Origin: Haemonchus contortus | Lineage: Eukaryota > Nematoda > Chromadorea > Rhabditida > Trichostrongylidae | Length of the DNA: 64,000 bases | Direction: 5' to 3' | Assembly: GCA_000469685.2 (NCBI GenBank) | Contig: LS997564.1 | Location: 17,511,615-17,575,614, forward strand | In this document: positions 19,623 through 31,105 of the stretch, in pieces | Numbering within the stretch: position 1 is the first letter of the stretch | Layout: each line of letters starts with the position of its first letter | Position numbers and translations under genes: made by a program | The notes under the pieces: generated by a model | What the model saw: only the letters and a program-made list of their open reading frames with translations | Database searches by the model: none | What the model was told of the DNA's origin: nothing

Positions 19623-20640
19623 TCCTACTATATATAATTCGCAAAATGTGTCTGTTGGATTGTCGGTGTGTGTGGTGTGTGCCGATGTGTGTGTGTTCGA
19701 TCAGAATTTCATAACTCCTGATTTCCTGGGCCTAGAGCATTCAAACTTGGTAGAAGAACAGGCTGTAGGATGGGAGCACGTATGGTAGGCTATAGGAAGT
19801 GATCACAATTCATAGGAGCTGATAAGGAGCCTCCGGAGATTGATAAAAACTGTTAGGGACTGATAAGAATTTATGGAATGCGAGAGCTGCTAGGTCTATA
19901 ACGTCTATCGTATCTTGACAGTGGAGGTTTGGCACTATAGTAGGGGGCGTGAGATATGAAGGAACCGTGGGTGATTTATGGCAAGAATTGATAACAGGCG
20001 AAAAAACATGACAAAGAGCCATGGAGGGTCGGAGCCACTAGGTTTGTTACAACCTTTGGGCTGGTGAATAAAGGGGACGGTAAAATAGGATGACAAAAAG
20101 GCAGTGGTGGATGCAAGGGTAGACAGAACCGAAAATCCAGTTCCAGCACACGGCTTGGCTTTTACAGTAACCCCCACGCCTTTCCAGCAGCCACACCCAT
20201 GTACTGGCTCTAGCCCCTTTGGACGCGTCGTATGTGTGACGGGTAAGGACTTGCGTGTTAAAATGGGTTTATGCCGTGCCGAATTACTGTATGAGCCGAG
20301 TGCCGTACGGAATTTTCGACTTTGTCAGTGGTAGGGGCCAATTGAAGGCGTTGCGCTATGAGAAGACGAAATTCTTGCTCATTTCTCCCTGTTAGGTTAC
20401 GAGCCCAGTAAGGTTTGTGGCTTAATGGAGGAACGCGGTTTTGCTTTGTTCCATATCATTTGCGACAGAACTCATCGACCACCAATAATTTGGCATTGGT
20501 GTCAACCAATAATGTATCTGTACAGAAATAGGATAAATTGATAACGGCACTTGGTAATGGTGTTATTATCACTACACCACATTTGCGGATACCATTCAGG
20601 GCTTTGTTTGCTTGACACTTAAATCTTGGATGGGTTACTA
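19623..20640 (+). mobile_element. Helitron 5' part (plus strand)
   Basis: It starts A|TCCTACTATATATAATTCGC at 19,623, the same 5' end as the other Helitrons here, followed by TG-rich sequence and a 143-bp-type unit (19,690-19,800). The rest to 20,640 contains GATAAGAATT-type internal sequence also found reversed near 9830-9900 and 31,890-31,970. The 3' end is not clear, and a second Helitron start follows at 20,641. Confidence 0.6.
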
Positions 20641-21362
20641 TCCTACTATATATAACGCACTGTGTGTGTTTGTGTGCATATGCGTATGCTTGACCGGAAA
20701 TTCATAACCTCAGTTCCCATAGACCTACCGAGCTCAAATTTTGTTGGAGTGCAGGCGGCAGGATGGGAGCACTCATGGTGGGTGGCAGGACCAAACTCCC
20801 CCACAGGGAGCGAGGTTTGTGCGAAATAAATGTTTGAGCGGAAAGTCATAACACCGGTCCTCGTGGATTTAAAACGTTTAAACATGGTAGGACTAAAGGC
20901 GGCAGGATGGGAACACTAGTGGTGAATGGCAGAACCGGACCCCGCTCACATGCGGGCTAGTGGGTGGAGTTTAAGTAAAAATTCATAGCTCCTGTTTCCA
21001 TGGACACGAATTGTGTCGGGTGTTTGTGTTCGTGGCCGGTAATGAATAACTCCTGTTCCTATCTACCGGAGCCTAAAAATTTAGAAAGGGTGCAGGCGGG
21101 AGGCAATCTTAACTACAATAGGAAGTGGAGCCCAGCATCAGCCGGGCGGAATCAAAGATGAAGAGCTTCAGATGGAGACTCCGAATCATAGGGATGAGCA
21201 TCGGCACACAATGAATGCCACTTGCACTGACCTGCTAGTCCAGTGTCAAACTTCGTGTCCAGAAGAGTATCATTTGTCACAAACAAGTGATCTAATAGCC
21301 GTTTATTACAATTCTTCCATAAGGGAAGGAAGCCCAGCGTTAACCGAAGACAATCCGTCTGG
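20641..21362 (+). mobile_element. Nonautonomous Helitron (plus strand)
   Basis: The start is A|TCCTACTATATATAACGC. TG-rich sequence is followed by about three 143-bp-type units (20,690-21,100). An inner segment with GTCCAGTGTCAAACTTCGTG matches the reversed interior at 31,370-31,400. The end is a weak hairpin remnant GCCCAGCGTTAACC and then CCGTCTGG at 21,362, which fits CTRR (CTGG). It is diverged from the copies at 9141 and 31,106, so older. Confidence 0.6.
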
Positions 21363-21699
21363 CTATATAGCAAAAAATGCACTTTGTGTGTTTCGCCGCA
21401 GAAGAATTACGTCGAGTTGGCTAAGTTCACAACCAATCATGGTGCAAAACATCATTTCGAGAACATTTTACCAGGTCGTCCGAGAAAGATTTGTCAAGAT
21501 AATTCTTTGTCTCGGAATTTTCTGGAAATTTCTTGGAGTTTTTTTGTCGAGAGACTACCCACACGTAGATCATATCACATCCGGCTACCTCTACCGTGTT
21601 TATTTTTTCGTATATAATCACCGGACTGTCCATGTCTATTCGACAGCACTTCTTCACGAGGTCGAAGCCGGCTACTGTGATGCCGAAACCTATTGAAAC

Positions 21700-24600
21700 C
21701 GTTGTCGAGCGTTTTGTCTCGGAGCGCCTTCTGAGCCACCCTTAGTTGAAACGTTTCACGGCCCGAAACAAAAGGGTCGAAGATAACCGTCGAAGTGGGT
21801 AACTGACTGCGATTTCACGGTATCTCGAAACATGTTATGCGCATACAAGTGAGTAGTCCATTTACAAAATTACATTGGGAACTCTAGAAAAATCTTGGGA
21901 GAAAGTCGGGATACTGTGAGATTGCCGGGAGATGCTTTTTGAACAACTCAACTATGAAAAACCTCAGAAGGGGCTACTCATTGTGTTCCATGTGAACTTG
22001 TGAACAAGGTCATTGCTACTGTATACATTGCTGAGTCTTGGGAAAACAACAAGATATCAATTCGACTAACTTACTATGATTACTTCTCGTATACTATCTG
22101 CGATAACGAATTTTTGCAGCTTCATAATGGCGTTTCTTGGATACTTGGTACCGATAGTGCTGCTTATAAAACGGACAGATCAAATGGGTAAGACTCTGTG
22201 GAGCTTTGTGGAACAAATCAGTGAGGCTTTGTGAAGTACCTTACACTCAGTACAGATTCGAATTTTGAGCAATTGAACTAAGTGATAGTAGAAAGCTCAA
22301 AAGTATCTCAAAACGAACATCTCATAAATCTCATGTTCTGACTAATATTTATGCACCAAAAACTCATTTGTTACATAAGGGATCGTGTAGGTTACAGACC
22401 ATTTGTACGTTGTATTGATGTAAGAGATTAAAACAGCTTGTTGCAATTGTATGTATTTCTAGAGTGTCTTTTGATGTCTTAGTCTTTGATAAACAATCGA
22501 ACGAAGCCCTTGATCTATCTGCATTCCATTCGTAATCCATTCATTAGAAAGCCAGCCACCTGCACATAAGTCAAAATTAGTTCTGACCGCAAGTGGGCGA
22601 CGCGAGTAACGAAACATACTAGCAGTGACAACAACAATAAAGAATAGAAATAACTGTACGCAAAAACAATTGCGACGGCTACCAATAAAATCGCTACGGG
22701 AGGCCAGCAAGATGGCGCTACTGTGCGTATGCGGAGAAGAGCAAGAGGAGGAGGAAAAGAAAGAACCAGGCGCTTTGTAAGAGAAGAAGACCAGGATCAA
22801 TTTGGGGCTCGCTCCTTTACTCATCGACATTGGCGGTAGCCTGTGGTGGCGTGCAGCTAAGTACGTAATATCGAATATCGATTTCTTTAGATCTCTAATT
22901 GAACCTAAAAAGTAATCTCTCCCTTTTTTCTCCAAGGTACTGATATCTGTCCCTATACTGTATGGCAAGGGTTCAGCGCCAAGGGCACAACTGAGTTTCA
23001 GGCCCTATCAGAAACTCAGTAATCGTTGCTCTCAAAACGAGAAACTAATATTACGAAACATATTTTTTTAAGAAACGTTTATGCGACTCTGTTTGAACTC
23101 TCTCCAATTCGGAATCGGAAATGTGAATGTAAGTATGTCGTATGCTGTAGTAATGAAGGAGATAGAATAAAGTTCAGAGGATAAAGTCTTTGGTGGTAAT
23201 TAATTCCGTTTTGAAGTGCGCTCCAGACTTCCATTCAGTATTGTAGTGTCTTTCTGAATGCATGTGTGGCCTATACAACGATTTTAAGCCCCACCGATTA
23301 GCCTGGAATCCCTTAACTGACCCTGTGGGGATGGAAGGCCTGGTTGTTATGAGCGACTACTGGCCCGGGATGCAATCTCCATGACATGCATGTGTGATAG
23401 TAGATCACTGCACACTTTACCACTCCCTTCAGTAGGTATGATACTAAGATTAAACTCACTGAATCATTGCTAATCGAAACGTAAGCTTCTAACTCATCAT
23501 TATATTCAGTTTGTAATCCGCTGTAACGTTTCAGCGTACGACTACTTGTACATTAGAACTTAAAATTAAGACAAATAATGAAAGAGCTATGCAAGTATGT
23601 AAAGCCGTTTCTCCTTATAACCTTCTGAGAGTCATGAAAGGATATCCAACCAAATGTGTATACGGTATGAGGTTTTTGCTGCTTTTTTGAAACCCTTCCC
23701 TGGAATTCTATATTCAAGAAGCACAAACTAATGTAGTGCCATGCGAAGTAGTGTGCAGGGAACTTCTACGGTACTCACATAAAATTTTCAAAAGGCGCTG
23801 TAATGAGTTACTCAGACGGTGCTCCTACTTTCTCTTGGGCTTTTTGGAGTTGAATACACCTCTGAATTCGAGGAGACAACTCGAATAGGGGAACACTTTC
23901 ACTAAAGTGAGCCACGCACTTTGAAGTGCCGCATATTGTTTCAAGTTTGGGTGAAATCCAAGTAATTGGTCTGTTCAGTTCATCGTAAAATATTGTATAA
24001 GCACTAAATACGTAGACGGAGAGATTTTACTAGCACGTTCTATAAAACAGCTCAAAAAAGCCTCACAAAGGATCTTTATAGACAAAACGTTCTATTGTGA
24101 AGATTTCGAAGAAGAGTTTCTTGGCTACTGTTTCGTTGTTAGAGGAAGAAATAAACAATACAGTAAGCGAGTATGTGGGAAGAAATACAAGCTGCATGTC
24201 ATACGCAATAGCGAAGAAATCAAATGGGTTTCAAGTACGAATTACATTTTGTAATACGTATTACTCTTTTCACCAGAGTGCAACTGCAATTCACTAAATG
24301 TTTGTATAATAAGTCCGGAATTAGTCCCAGGTAGGTGTAGGCGCATGTCATAGGTACGTACATAATGGCGGAGTGAATGTGAACTGAATCTAGAAGTTGC
24401 GTCTGAGGAATCCAAGCGGCTGAAAGGAAAGAACGGCCCTGCAGGCGCCTTTTCTTGATTTGATCTGGTTACATTGAAAAGCATCTTAGCTGTTTCCCGA
24501 AATTGATTGAAGGCAGAAACTTGTATAGGTTAGACACGCTTAAGGAAGAATATAAATAAAGAAATACGAAAGCGAAGGAACCATTACAAAGAGGAATGCA

Positions 24601-26670
24601 TCAAAGAGTGGCGGCAAGTGAATACAAGCGAAGCAGTAACACAGAAGGGTCAATTCGAACCCGGTATTACATGACTCGCGGAAATTCACACTGTAAACTA
24701 GGCTGCTTCGATGACAACAGATCCACTGTATTTCAGCCTTCTTCGGCGCGTTACATGAGGAAGTATGGGTTGGAAATGTCGGAAACACAGTTAAACATCT
24801 CAAGCCGATCCAAGCAAAGAGGCCCAAATTCAACGGTCTGCTTTCTGCATTTGTTATAAAATTCGCTGATCATCCGTCAAGATATCTAGAAAGTCTTGAA
24901 ATGTCCTGCTCCTTTTAGACCTAGCTCTTGACAAATTTTGCCTTGTTCAAAGTAGATTTGAGCCCAACCCAAAGGATTCCAGCCCGGTGCTTTTAAAAAT
25001 CAGAATTAGACTTATACTGAAATAATTCAACCAGCAAAAAGAAGCACCCAGCTTTACATAAATATGGTGGTTGTGTTGAGAAATCGAACCTCCCATAACT
25101 ACTTTCACAAGCTATCCGTGCTACCTAATTCAAGTTGCTATCAGCCGCAACCATGACGGGGCAAGCATCGACAAATCGACAAAGAATGATTTAGTTTACG
25201 TCACGAATTCTCCCCAGGTTTTTTCAATGAAACTTTACCGACTGAGGTTTCATGGATGGATTCACTTTGCGAGGAATTCTTCCTTTCTGTTCATTTTCAA
25301 GTCGGTGTCCTGTATCCAAAATGCACGAAGGATTTCGCACATGAGCACAACTGCGACTCATGCTCCACGACCTCCATGGTGACCTCAAAAAGACCTGCAT
25401 TAAGATTTTGCGCAGTGTGGGCTGTTCACGCTGTAGATGGATTCTGAGATTCCCCACAGGATGAATATGAGGCCCCCGCGTAGACCTTATCTGGCACTAT
25501 TAGGTCATTAGACGGCCTGGTTAGGGAGTTATAAAGGCTCAAAGGTTGGCCCGTGCGTATCATCGGACGAGTTTCACCGGCATTGTAGAGGCCGCACCGA
25601 TCACAAGGGAACCAATGTAAGAAGTCCAAACAACTTGTCATGTTCCATAGTGACAGTGAAAGACAGTTCTGTACAGTTCTGGCTTGATGTAGTCAGCTCT
25701 TTGTAAAACTGGAATAACTGGAATCTCGTCCGATTACCCCTTTCATGTTAGTTCCGTCAGGGCAATCCCGTCCAATCTCCATTTTGCCTAATCTTGAGAA
25801 GCCATATTTTTCTCGAAATCGGGAATTCTCTCGCTTTCCTCACTACCGATGAACTATTCCCAATCTATACTTCCGCTTTCCGAATAAAAACGGGCACCTG
25901 AAAATTATCTTGAACTGTGCCTTCAGTCGATGCATGCCTTCTAGGTGCTTTTCGATTTTCACGTGGAGTGGTCTTATCATTTCGTTAGAATATTTCCAAG
26001 TAATCTCGGAGATTACTCCAGACATACTACAACCCAATCCCTTCTAGTTAGACAGACCACACAGATTGGGGTGGTACACTGGTGATCGTAAGGTCGAGTT
26101 CGAACCAGGTATTGTTCAAGATCGAAGGGTGGTACGTTCTGATTAGCAGCTGAACTTGGCAGACCAGTCCCCCTCAGACACTTTCTAGTGGTGGCGCTGA
26201 ACACATCAGACATAAATAACCGTACATATAAGGGCTTCCTTCCATCAGGGTACTGCTATGCCGTGCCTAGTAACTTTCCACACCACTAGGAGAAGCTCTG
26301 CGAGTGCTCGGGAAAATCCATCAGTCATTTAGTTGGGCAATTTCGCATGCCATTTCCAACGACTCTTCTTCTCATCTTCTCCAGTACAGTCCTTCACAGC
26401 TGTGAGGAATATGTTTTTAACAACGGCTTGTTTCGACTAAACTGGATGAGCTGAGCGAGAACGGCTAAGTCGCCGAGCGCTCTTCGAATGATTTGTCTGG
26501 ATCGCTTGCCGTGATGTTTTCGCTTTCGGCCCTGAAATGTTACCGATCGTTCTTGAATTTTTCTTCTAAATAGGCATAATGGACTTTCTGAGCTAGTCGA
26601 CCATTCGTGTACGCAGTTTGCACCTTCTCTGACGATATATAATACTAGTGAGACTTATTGATTCGATTCA
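21700..26670. other. Single-copy sequence without recognised genes
   Basis: About 5 kb with mostly short ORFs on both strands. The longest is a 169-codon minus ORF at 22,459-22,968 without recognisable motifs. Isolated box B-like strings occur near 24,650 and 25,105. I cannot support a gene, RNA or named element here. Confidence 0.4.
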
Positions 26671-26680
26671 TTCCTTTTAG

Positions 26681-26827
26681 ACAAGATATCTCCCAAGAAA
26701 GCTCCAATCAAACTGCGTCTAAGTAAGGGAGGATTGGATGGCATCAAAGTAGGAACTGCCATTTACGGTGATAAACGCGAGCTTATTGGGCATCTGTGCT
26801 CTCGAGAAGCTAGTTTGTACTATGAAA
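26681..26827 (+). CDS. Second VWA-like gene, exon with strand 2
   Basis: A 147-nt exon between TTCCTTTTAG and GAAA|GTAAGT. It reads KISPKKAPIKLRLSKGGLDG, then IKVGTAIYGDKRELIGHL. The last part parallels exon 2 of the duplicated VWA gene (RTGAVILTDSPVISLHPGEH). It is followed by a 183-nt intron and the exon at 27,011. No MIDAS-bearing first exon was found just upstream. Assignment to VWA is by pattern and is moderate. Confidence 0.45.
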
Positions 26828-27010
26828 GTAAGTTGATAAAGTATAGTTTCATTTCCCGAATGACTTCATTTCTCCAGGATATCCTCCAATTCTCTCCCTT
26901 ATTATTATATTACTAGTAGCCCTATTACTGGATTCTTTCAGAGTTCAGTTCCTTCAAAATGAACTTCATTCAAATAGCGAAAGCATGATATTGAGAAGTT
27001 ATTGGTTTCA

Positions 27011-27262
27011 GCCATGCAAGAAGAAGAAATAGAGCAAGGCACCATCTTCGAAAAACTCAAACTACCTCACCAGTTTGTGACTGAAAAAGATGGCTACAAA
27101 CGCACATACATGTATGTCGGGACAGTGCATGCAGTGGAGGGCAATGAATTCGAAGCGAATGTCACCGATTTGAACAAATTCTGCGATGTGAGTACACAAG
27201 CGGATGTTCGGCTATCGGATCTGTCTGAGCCGGCCTCTCTGGTAGAAGCCCTGGTTGAATAA
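27011..27262 (+). CDS. Second VWA-like gene, last exon
   Basis: Acceptor TTGGTTTCAG at 27,010; the frame is open to TAA at 27,260. It reads MQEEEIEQGTIFEKL, then YKRTYMYVGTVHAVEGNEF and ADVRLSDLSEPASLVEALVE, ending in the stop. YMYVGTV resembles the late strand YVVVGV of the duplicated VWA gene, and the final part resembles the last strand and closing helix of a VWA domain. With the exon at 26,681 it forms a plausible 2-exon fragment. Its codon pattern is intact, so it may be expressed. Confidence 0.5.
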   Translation, partial: AMQEEEIEQGTIFEKLKLPHQFVTEKDGYKRTYMYVGTVHAVEGNEFEANVTDLNKFCDVSTQADVRLSDLSEPASLVEALVE

Positions 27263-27299
27263 CCATATAAAATAGAGAGAAGGGGTCCTTTCTGAGCTC

Positions 27300-28820
27300 C
27301 CAAGAAACAGTCGACAGTAGAAACGTTCGAATCTACTTTCTCAAACTGTTCTCATCATTAGTTTGGATTTAATTCTTTTCTCATATCGAAGCTATTTATT
27401 CGGATGGTTCCTTGGAAGTTCTTCTGTTTCCTATCCATCACTTATGCGCAACATGGGTCACCAATTGAACGATTGGTAACCAGACACACTTTTCATCATT
27501 TTGGATGGAAACTATTGTAGTGACCCGGTGAAAATGGGTAATGTGCAGTGATGTTGTACACTCTAACTGAACCAACTGCCCGTTTCCGTAAACAGGTACA
27601 TATGAAGGGGACCCATAAGGGGCTCGGTCGATTTAATAGATCATTTCTAGAAGAGCCATGTGATTAGCTAGTCAAGTCTACTTTTTAGCTCTTTCCTCAC
27701 GGTTATGCTGTTTCAAATGAAGATTTCGAAAATATTACAGAATTCAGAGAGATACTGCATAAGGTCGGTATCGATCTTTTGAAAAAATGTCCGTCAAAGA
27801 ATACTGTAGGCATTAAGTTGTTTTGGAAGAAACTGATTGACTGATGGGAAACTTTAGTTCTCTCCGACAGTACCAGTACGAGTACCTGCAAGGCGAGATT
27901 CAAGCATCAGAAACCAACCAAATGCAGACTGTAAGCCTCAGGAAGATCTGAGATCGTATTCAAGTCGGTTTTTTCATGTTAGCGACGACGGAGAACAAAT
28001 GGTTAGTGGGTATTTGTGCCATATTTTTTGTGTTGGGAAATTCGGCAAAACGATAATGATATTACATATGAGCTGGTACAGATTATACCGATTTGTGGAA
28101 CATTTGACCGAGCCTCACGAGCTACGTTTTCTAGGCCTTCAAAAGGGATTTCGAAGAGCAGAGGATGTGTGACACAGATACCCCAACAATGCCTCCCAAT
28201 CCGTAGGCCTCACCCAAGGCACCTTAAAGGCACTATTCACAAAAAAGTTAGGGTACCCTTTTTGACGGGAATTGATAGAACTACTCTAGAATAAAGCGAT
28301 GACAACCAAAAAAGCGCAAAAAACGATGAACAAAAAGAATTACAAAGGGTCAAAAAAAAGAGCTGGGAAGGGGTGTTGGACGAGTTTCACATTGAAAAAA
28401 CTGCGGTTAGGGAGTGTTCGAGCGAGAATGCACGAAGGCGACGCAATGTCTGCAATACAGACAACACATCGAAATTAACGGAGTTTCTAAAATAAAAAAA
28501 CATTTGCATGCAATAATCTACACAAAATATGTTAAAATCTTCAATAAACTTACGAGAATAGTTAAAGAATGCTACCGTAAAAAATTAATAACAAAAAAAA
28601 AAACAAACGATACGCGAATAAAAGGAATAACAGCCGAATACTAGCTTCTGTACGAGGCGGTCGACCAGCTGATCATTCCTGGCAATTTGCCAATCTGCGT
28701 ATCGATTTTTCACCAACTTCGCTCCAGTGCGAATGTGGTGAAGGACAACTTGAACTCGTAGTCAACGTAGCGAGGGCGGAGGCATCCCGTCCCCCAAAGT
28801 TCCTGCCCTTATTGTGCCCT
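27300..28820. other. Spacer, A-rich, no gene seen
   Basis: Only short ORFs and A-rich stretches (28,290-28,640) are present. Nothing in it was recognised. Confidence 0.4.
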
Positions 28821-28826
28821 ATACAG

Positions 28827-29170
28827 CCGACTGCAACAACTCTAACTACTAGTACTACGACTGCAACTACACCTACAACAGCAACTACTACAACTACGCC
28901 CACGACAACAACTTTTACAACTACACCTACGACAACAGCTATTACGACCACAACTCCGACGACAACCACTGCAGCAACGACATCAACCACCACAACTACC
29001 ACAACTACCACAACAACTACAACTACAACTACAACAACCACAATTCGCAGAAAGACAGACGACGATTGCGGCCGAGGAGCTCGTTATATCGAGGCGGATG
29101 ATCGGTGTGAATGCAAAAATCCTGACACTGACGGCAAGAAATTGTACCCTGCCAAGTACAGTCATGTTCA
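28827..29170 (+). CDS. Thr-rich (mucin-like) exon with Cys-rich tail
   Basis: An open exon starts after CCCTATACAG and ends at a GTATGTGAG donor (29,171). The first 70 or so codons are almost all Thr, with a few Pro, Ala and Ser, including a run of about 19 Thr. Then follows IRRKTDDDCGRGARYIEADD and CECKNPDTDGKKLYP, with three Cys as in a small EGF-like or similar extracellular module. Thr runs of this kind are usually O-glycosylated stalks of secreted or surface proteins. It may belong with the VWA-like exons 1.6 kb upstream, but the stop at 27,262 argues for a separate transcript or alternative splicing. Confidence 0.6.
28838..29045 (+). repeat. ACA/ACT/ACG trinucleotide microsatellite
   Basis: About 200 bp of Thr codons (mostly ACA, ACT and ACC), purest at 28,985-29,042. 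It makes long spurious ORFs on the other strand. Length probably varies between individuals. Confidence 0.85.
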
Positions 29171-29254
29171 GTATGTGAGTTTTGGGAGAACTAGATTTGA
29201 ATTTGAACATTCTAAACACGGGCCGATGTAGTATAGCGACGAGTGGTGCTCTAC

Positions 29255-29500
29255 TGCACACGCATATTTTGCGGTCGAAACCCCTGCTGCGGTCGAAACC
29301 CCCTCGAGGCCATCCCTCACTCTAGGGTCCGTTAGTTGGTGCCAGACACGTTTGATAGACAAAAGCACTACTTACACATCGGTTTGCCACGGCCAGTCAT
29401 TGTATAGGTCACACACATTCATTCCCATGATTCTGAGTGGAAGTTAAACAGTGGCCTTCATGATTACCCTTGACAAATCCTATCAGCAACCAGCTTATCA
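29255..29500. repeat. Dispersed repeat, also at about 37,860-38,000
   Basis: AAAAGCAC followed by TTACACATCGGTTTGCCACGG, a CAAGTCATTGTA-like string, GGTCACA and CTGAGTGGAAG is found in the same order at 37,890-37,985, inside an insertion specific to copy B. An imperfect CGGTCGAAACCCC doublet is at 29,270-29,300. Type unknown. Confidence 0.45.
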
Positions 29501-29642
29501 GCACTCACACGTACAGCGTGTTGGGCCGATCGGCCAATGTCAGCACAAAGCCGTTATACTGTAAGTTTCACAGGATATAACTTGTTTTGACTTGATGTTT
29601 TGTTATCTGCTGTTTTAACGCCGCAGTTCGCGAAACCGAAGT

Positions 29643-29870
29643 CTCACAAGGTTGGCGATTTTTGACAAAACTTCACTCTCGGACGGGACCCGTCCCAGTA
29701 CTTGTGCTTTCCAGCCATCTTGCTTTGTCCCTTATAAAAGCCATCAGGAAGGCGAGCGCAAGCGGGGTTTCGTAGTGTAAGGGATAGAGCACGGTGCTCG
29801 AAAAGCACAAGTACGGGTTCGAGTCCCGACCGAGACTGAAGTTTTGTCCGAAAATCGCCGACCTTGTGAG
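29643..29870. mobile_element. Foldback element carrying a tRNA-like sequence
   Basis: The left arm 29,643-29,712 and the right arm 29,800-29,870 are inverted copies (CTCACAAGGTTGGCGATTTT on the left; its reverse complement, with TCGGCG, ends the element). The right arm includes the 3' half of a tRNA-like sequence whose 5' half is in the loop. Related CTCATAAGGTTGGCGAGTTA strings occur at 16,206 and 63,426. No protein is encoded. Confidence 0.7.
29766..29838 (+). pseudogene. tRNA-like sequence within foldback
   Basis: Acceptor-like GGTTTCG/CGAGACT pairs fully if wobbles are allowed. The D-arm is GTGT/GCAC with AAGGGATAGA. The anticodon stem GTGCT/AGCAC encloses a shortened CGAAA loop. The T arm has box B GGTTCGAGTCC. 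The short anticodon loop suggests a tRNA-derived promoter, not a working tRNA. The isotype is uncertain (Ser CGA or similar). Confidence 0.55.
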
Positions 29871-30427
29871 TGTATATTGTATTCCTTCTTCTTGAAATGT
29901 ATGTCAAAAGAATGAGCTTGCTAGCGTTTCCTGCAAGACTTGAACGAGGATTGAGGGTGAGTCGAGGAGAATCGCAACTCAACCCGTCTGTGGCCCTAGT
30001 CGCAAAAACGACAAGGGATAATGTGAGCCAGCGTTGAGCAGAGTTTCGCCTCAGCTGTTCAATGCTTAACATTTCCCTGAGCTAGAACATACATCAGACC
30101 TCGGTCGGAGAATGTATTGGAGTCATTCGATGTTGTCTGGCTTGGCATTGCATCTTGTTGTAGGCTTCACAGGACAAAGGTCCGGTTCTAGAGTCGTAAC
30201 GTCAACGCAGTTGGAATGGAGGAGTGTTTTCGAATCCTGAATGAACAAATACAGTACATTTACCTCACTCGAAAAGTACTATGTGACAGTGGCTCCCTTA
30301 TCTCAACATCCAAGTTTAGGTGTCCAGTGCTGGTGTGAAATGGCACCATAGCGCTGCTTCTATTTTGCTGATTCCATTTTGTACTATATCTTACTTTACG
30401 CTAAAATATGTAGCTCAACCACGAACC

Positions 30428-30790
30428 CTTAAACGTGCAGTCGTCAGCAACTTGTTGAGAGCAGCTACAAGTATTCGCATGAGTGAAGCTGAACGTCACG
30501 AATCGCGACGTTTAGCACGTGAGTTAGCTGCTGTGAGCAAGTTCGTCACAAAGTCGTGGAAAATGATACATCAAGACGAAAAATGCTACGCGCCAAACTA
30601 ACTATCATTATTTCTTTCTTTCATCTCTGATGAGGTCCGCCCTGAAATAGAGCGGAGCATTTTGAGACCTGCGATGCGAGATGCTGTCCATTTTGTGAAC
30701 ATTCCTAGTAGCAACATCAAGCAGTTGTTTGCTGTTAGTTTAGCACCTGTTAGTTCGAAACAGGCGCAACGATTAACATTGTACAGCATA
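30428..30790 (+). pseudogene. PLE reverse-transcriptase fragment
   Basis: Plus-strand pieces AVVSNLLRAATSIRMSEAER and HESRRLARELAAVS, then (in another frame) PFISDEVRPEIERSILRP and VHFVNIPSSNIKQL. These align in order with the RT-endonuclease linker of the PLE at 2861-3358 (AVVRNMYGTATG.., ESRKLACEIA.., LPFISDKVSAEIRQ.., NLPTDNIRS). It is a different PLE family, truncated at both ends and frameshifted. Confidence 0.65.
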
Positions 30791-31105
30791 TGGTTGTACT
30801 ATATAACCATGACAAAAACAATCTGAGAAACGGTAAGAAACCAGCTGTACGAGTTAAGGGACACTCAGTTGTATGTGGCGCAGCAGCTTGTTGACGCCCC
30901 TTAGTCGACATAAAACTGAGGAACATATTAACAACAATTCTGTAATAAAGGGCTAGCACAGGAAACGGAGATCTCGGCGAGAAAAGCGTTATTTTCAGAA
31001 AGATCCCAAAATAAGTGGTAGAGATGTGTGTCAGCCCATAACTGATGACCTCTTGTCGTATATGCCATGTTGTGATACAGTAGCGCTCTGCCGTGATATT
31101 CCTTA

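Noticed and set aside
21172..21696. 174-codon plus-strand ORF
   Set aside because: Its first third lies inside the Helitron and the rest shows no motif; probably chance.
22459..22968. 169-codon minus-strand ORF
   Set aside because: No recognisable motif, no splice context and no repeat match; may be chance.
24630..24720. Box B-like GGTTCGAATTG on the minus strand
   Set aside because: Single promoter-like box without a cloverleaf.
25065..25160. tRNA-like sequence on the minus strand with a GGTTCGATTTC box
   Set aside because: Acceptor ends almost pair, but no D or anticodon stem could be made.
28673..29041. 122-codon minus-strand ORF of Val repeats
   Set aside because: It is the antisense of the Thr-codon microsatellite and has no independent support.
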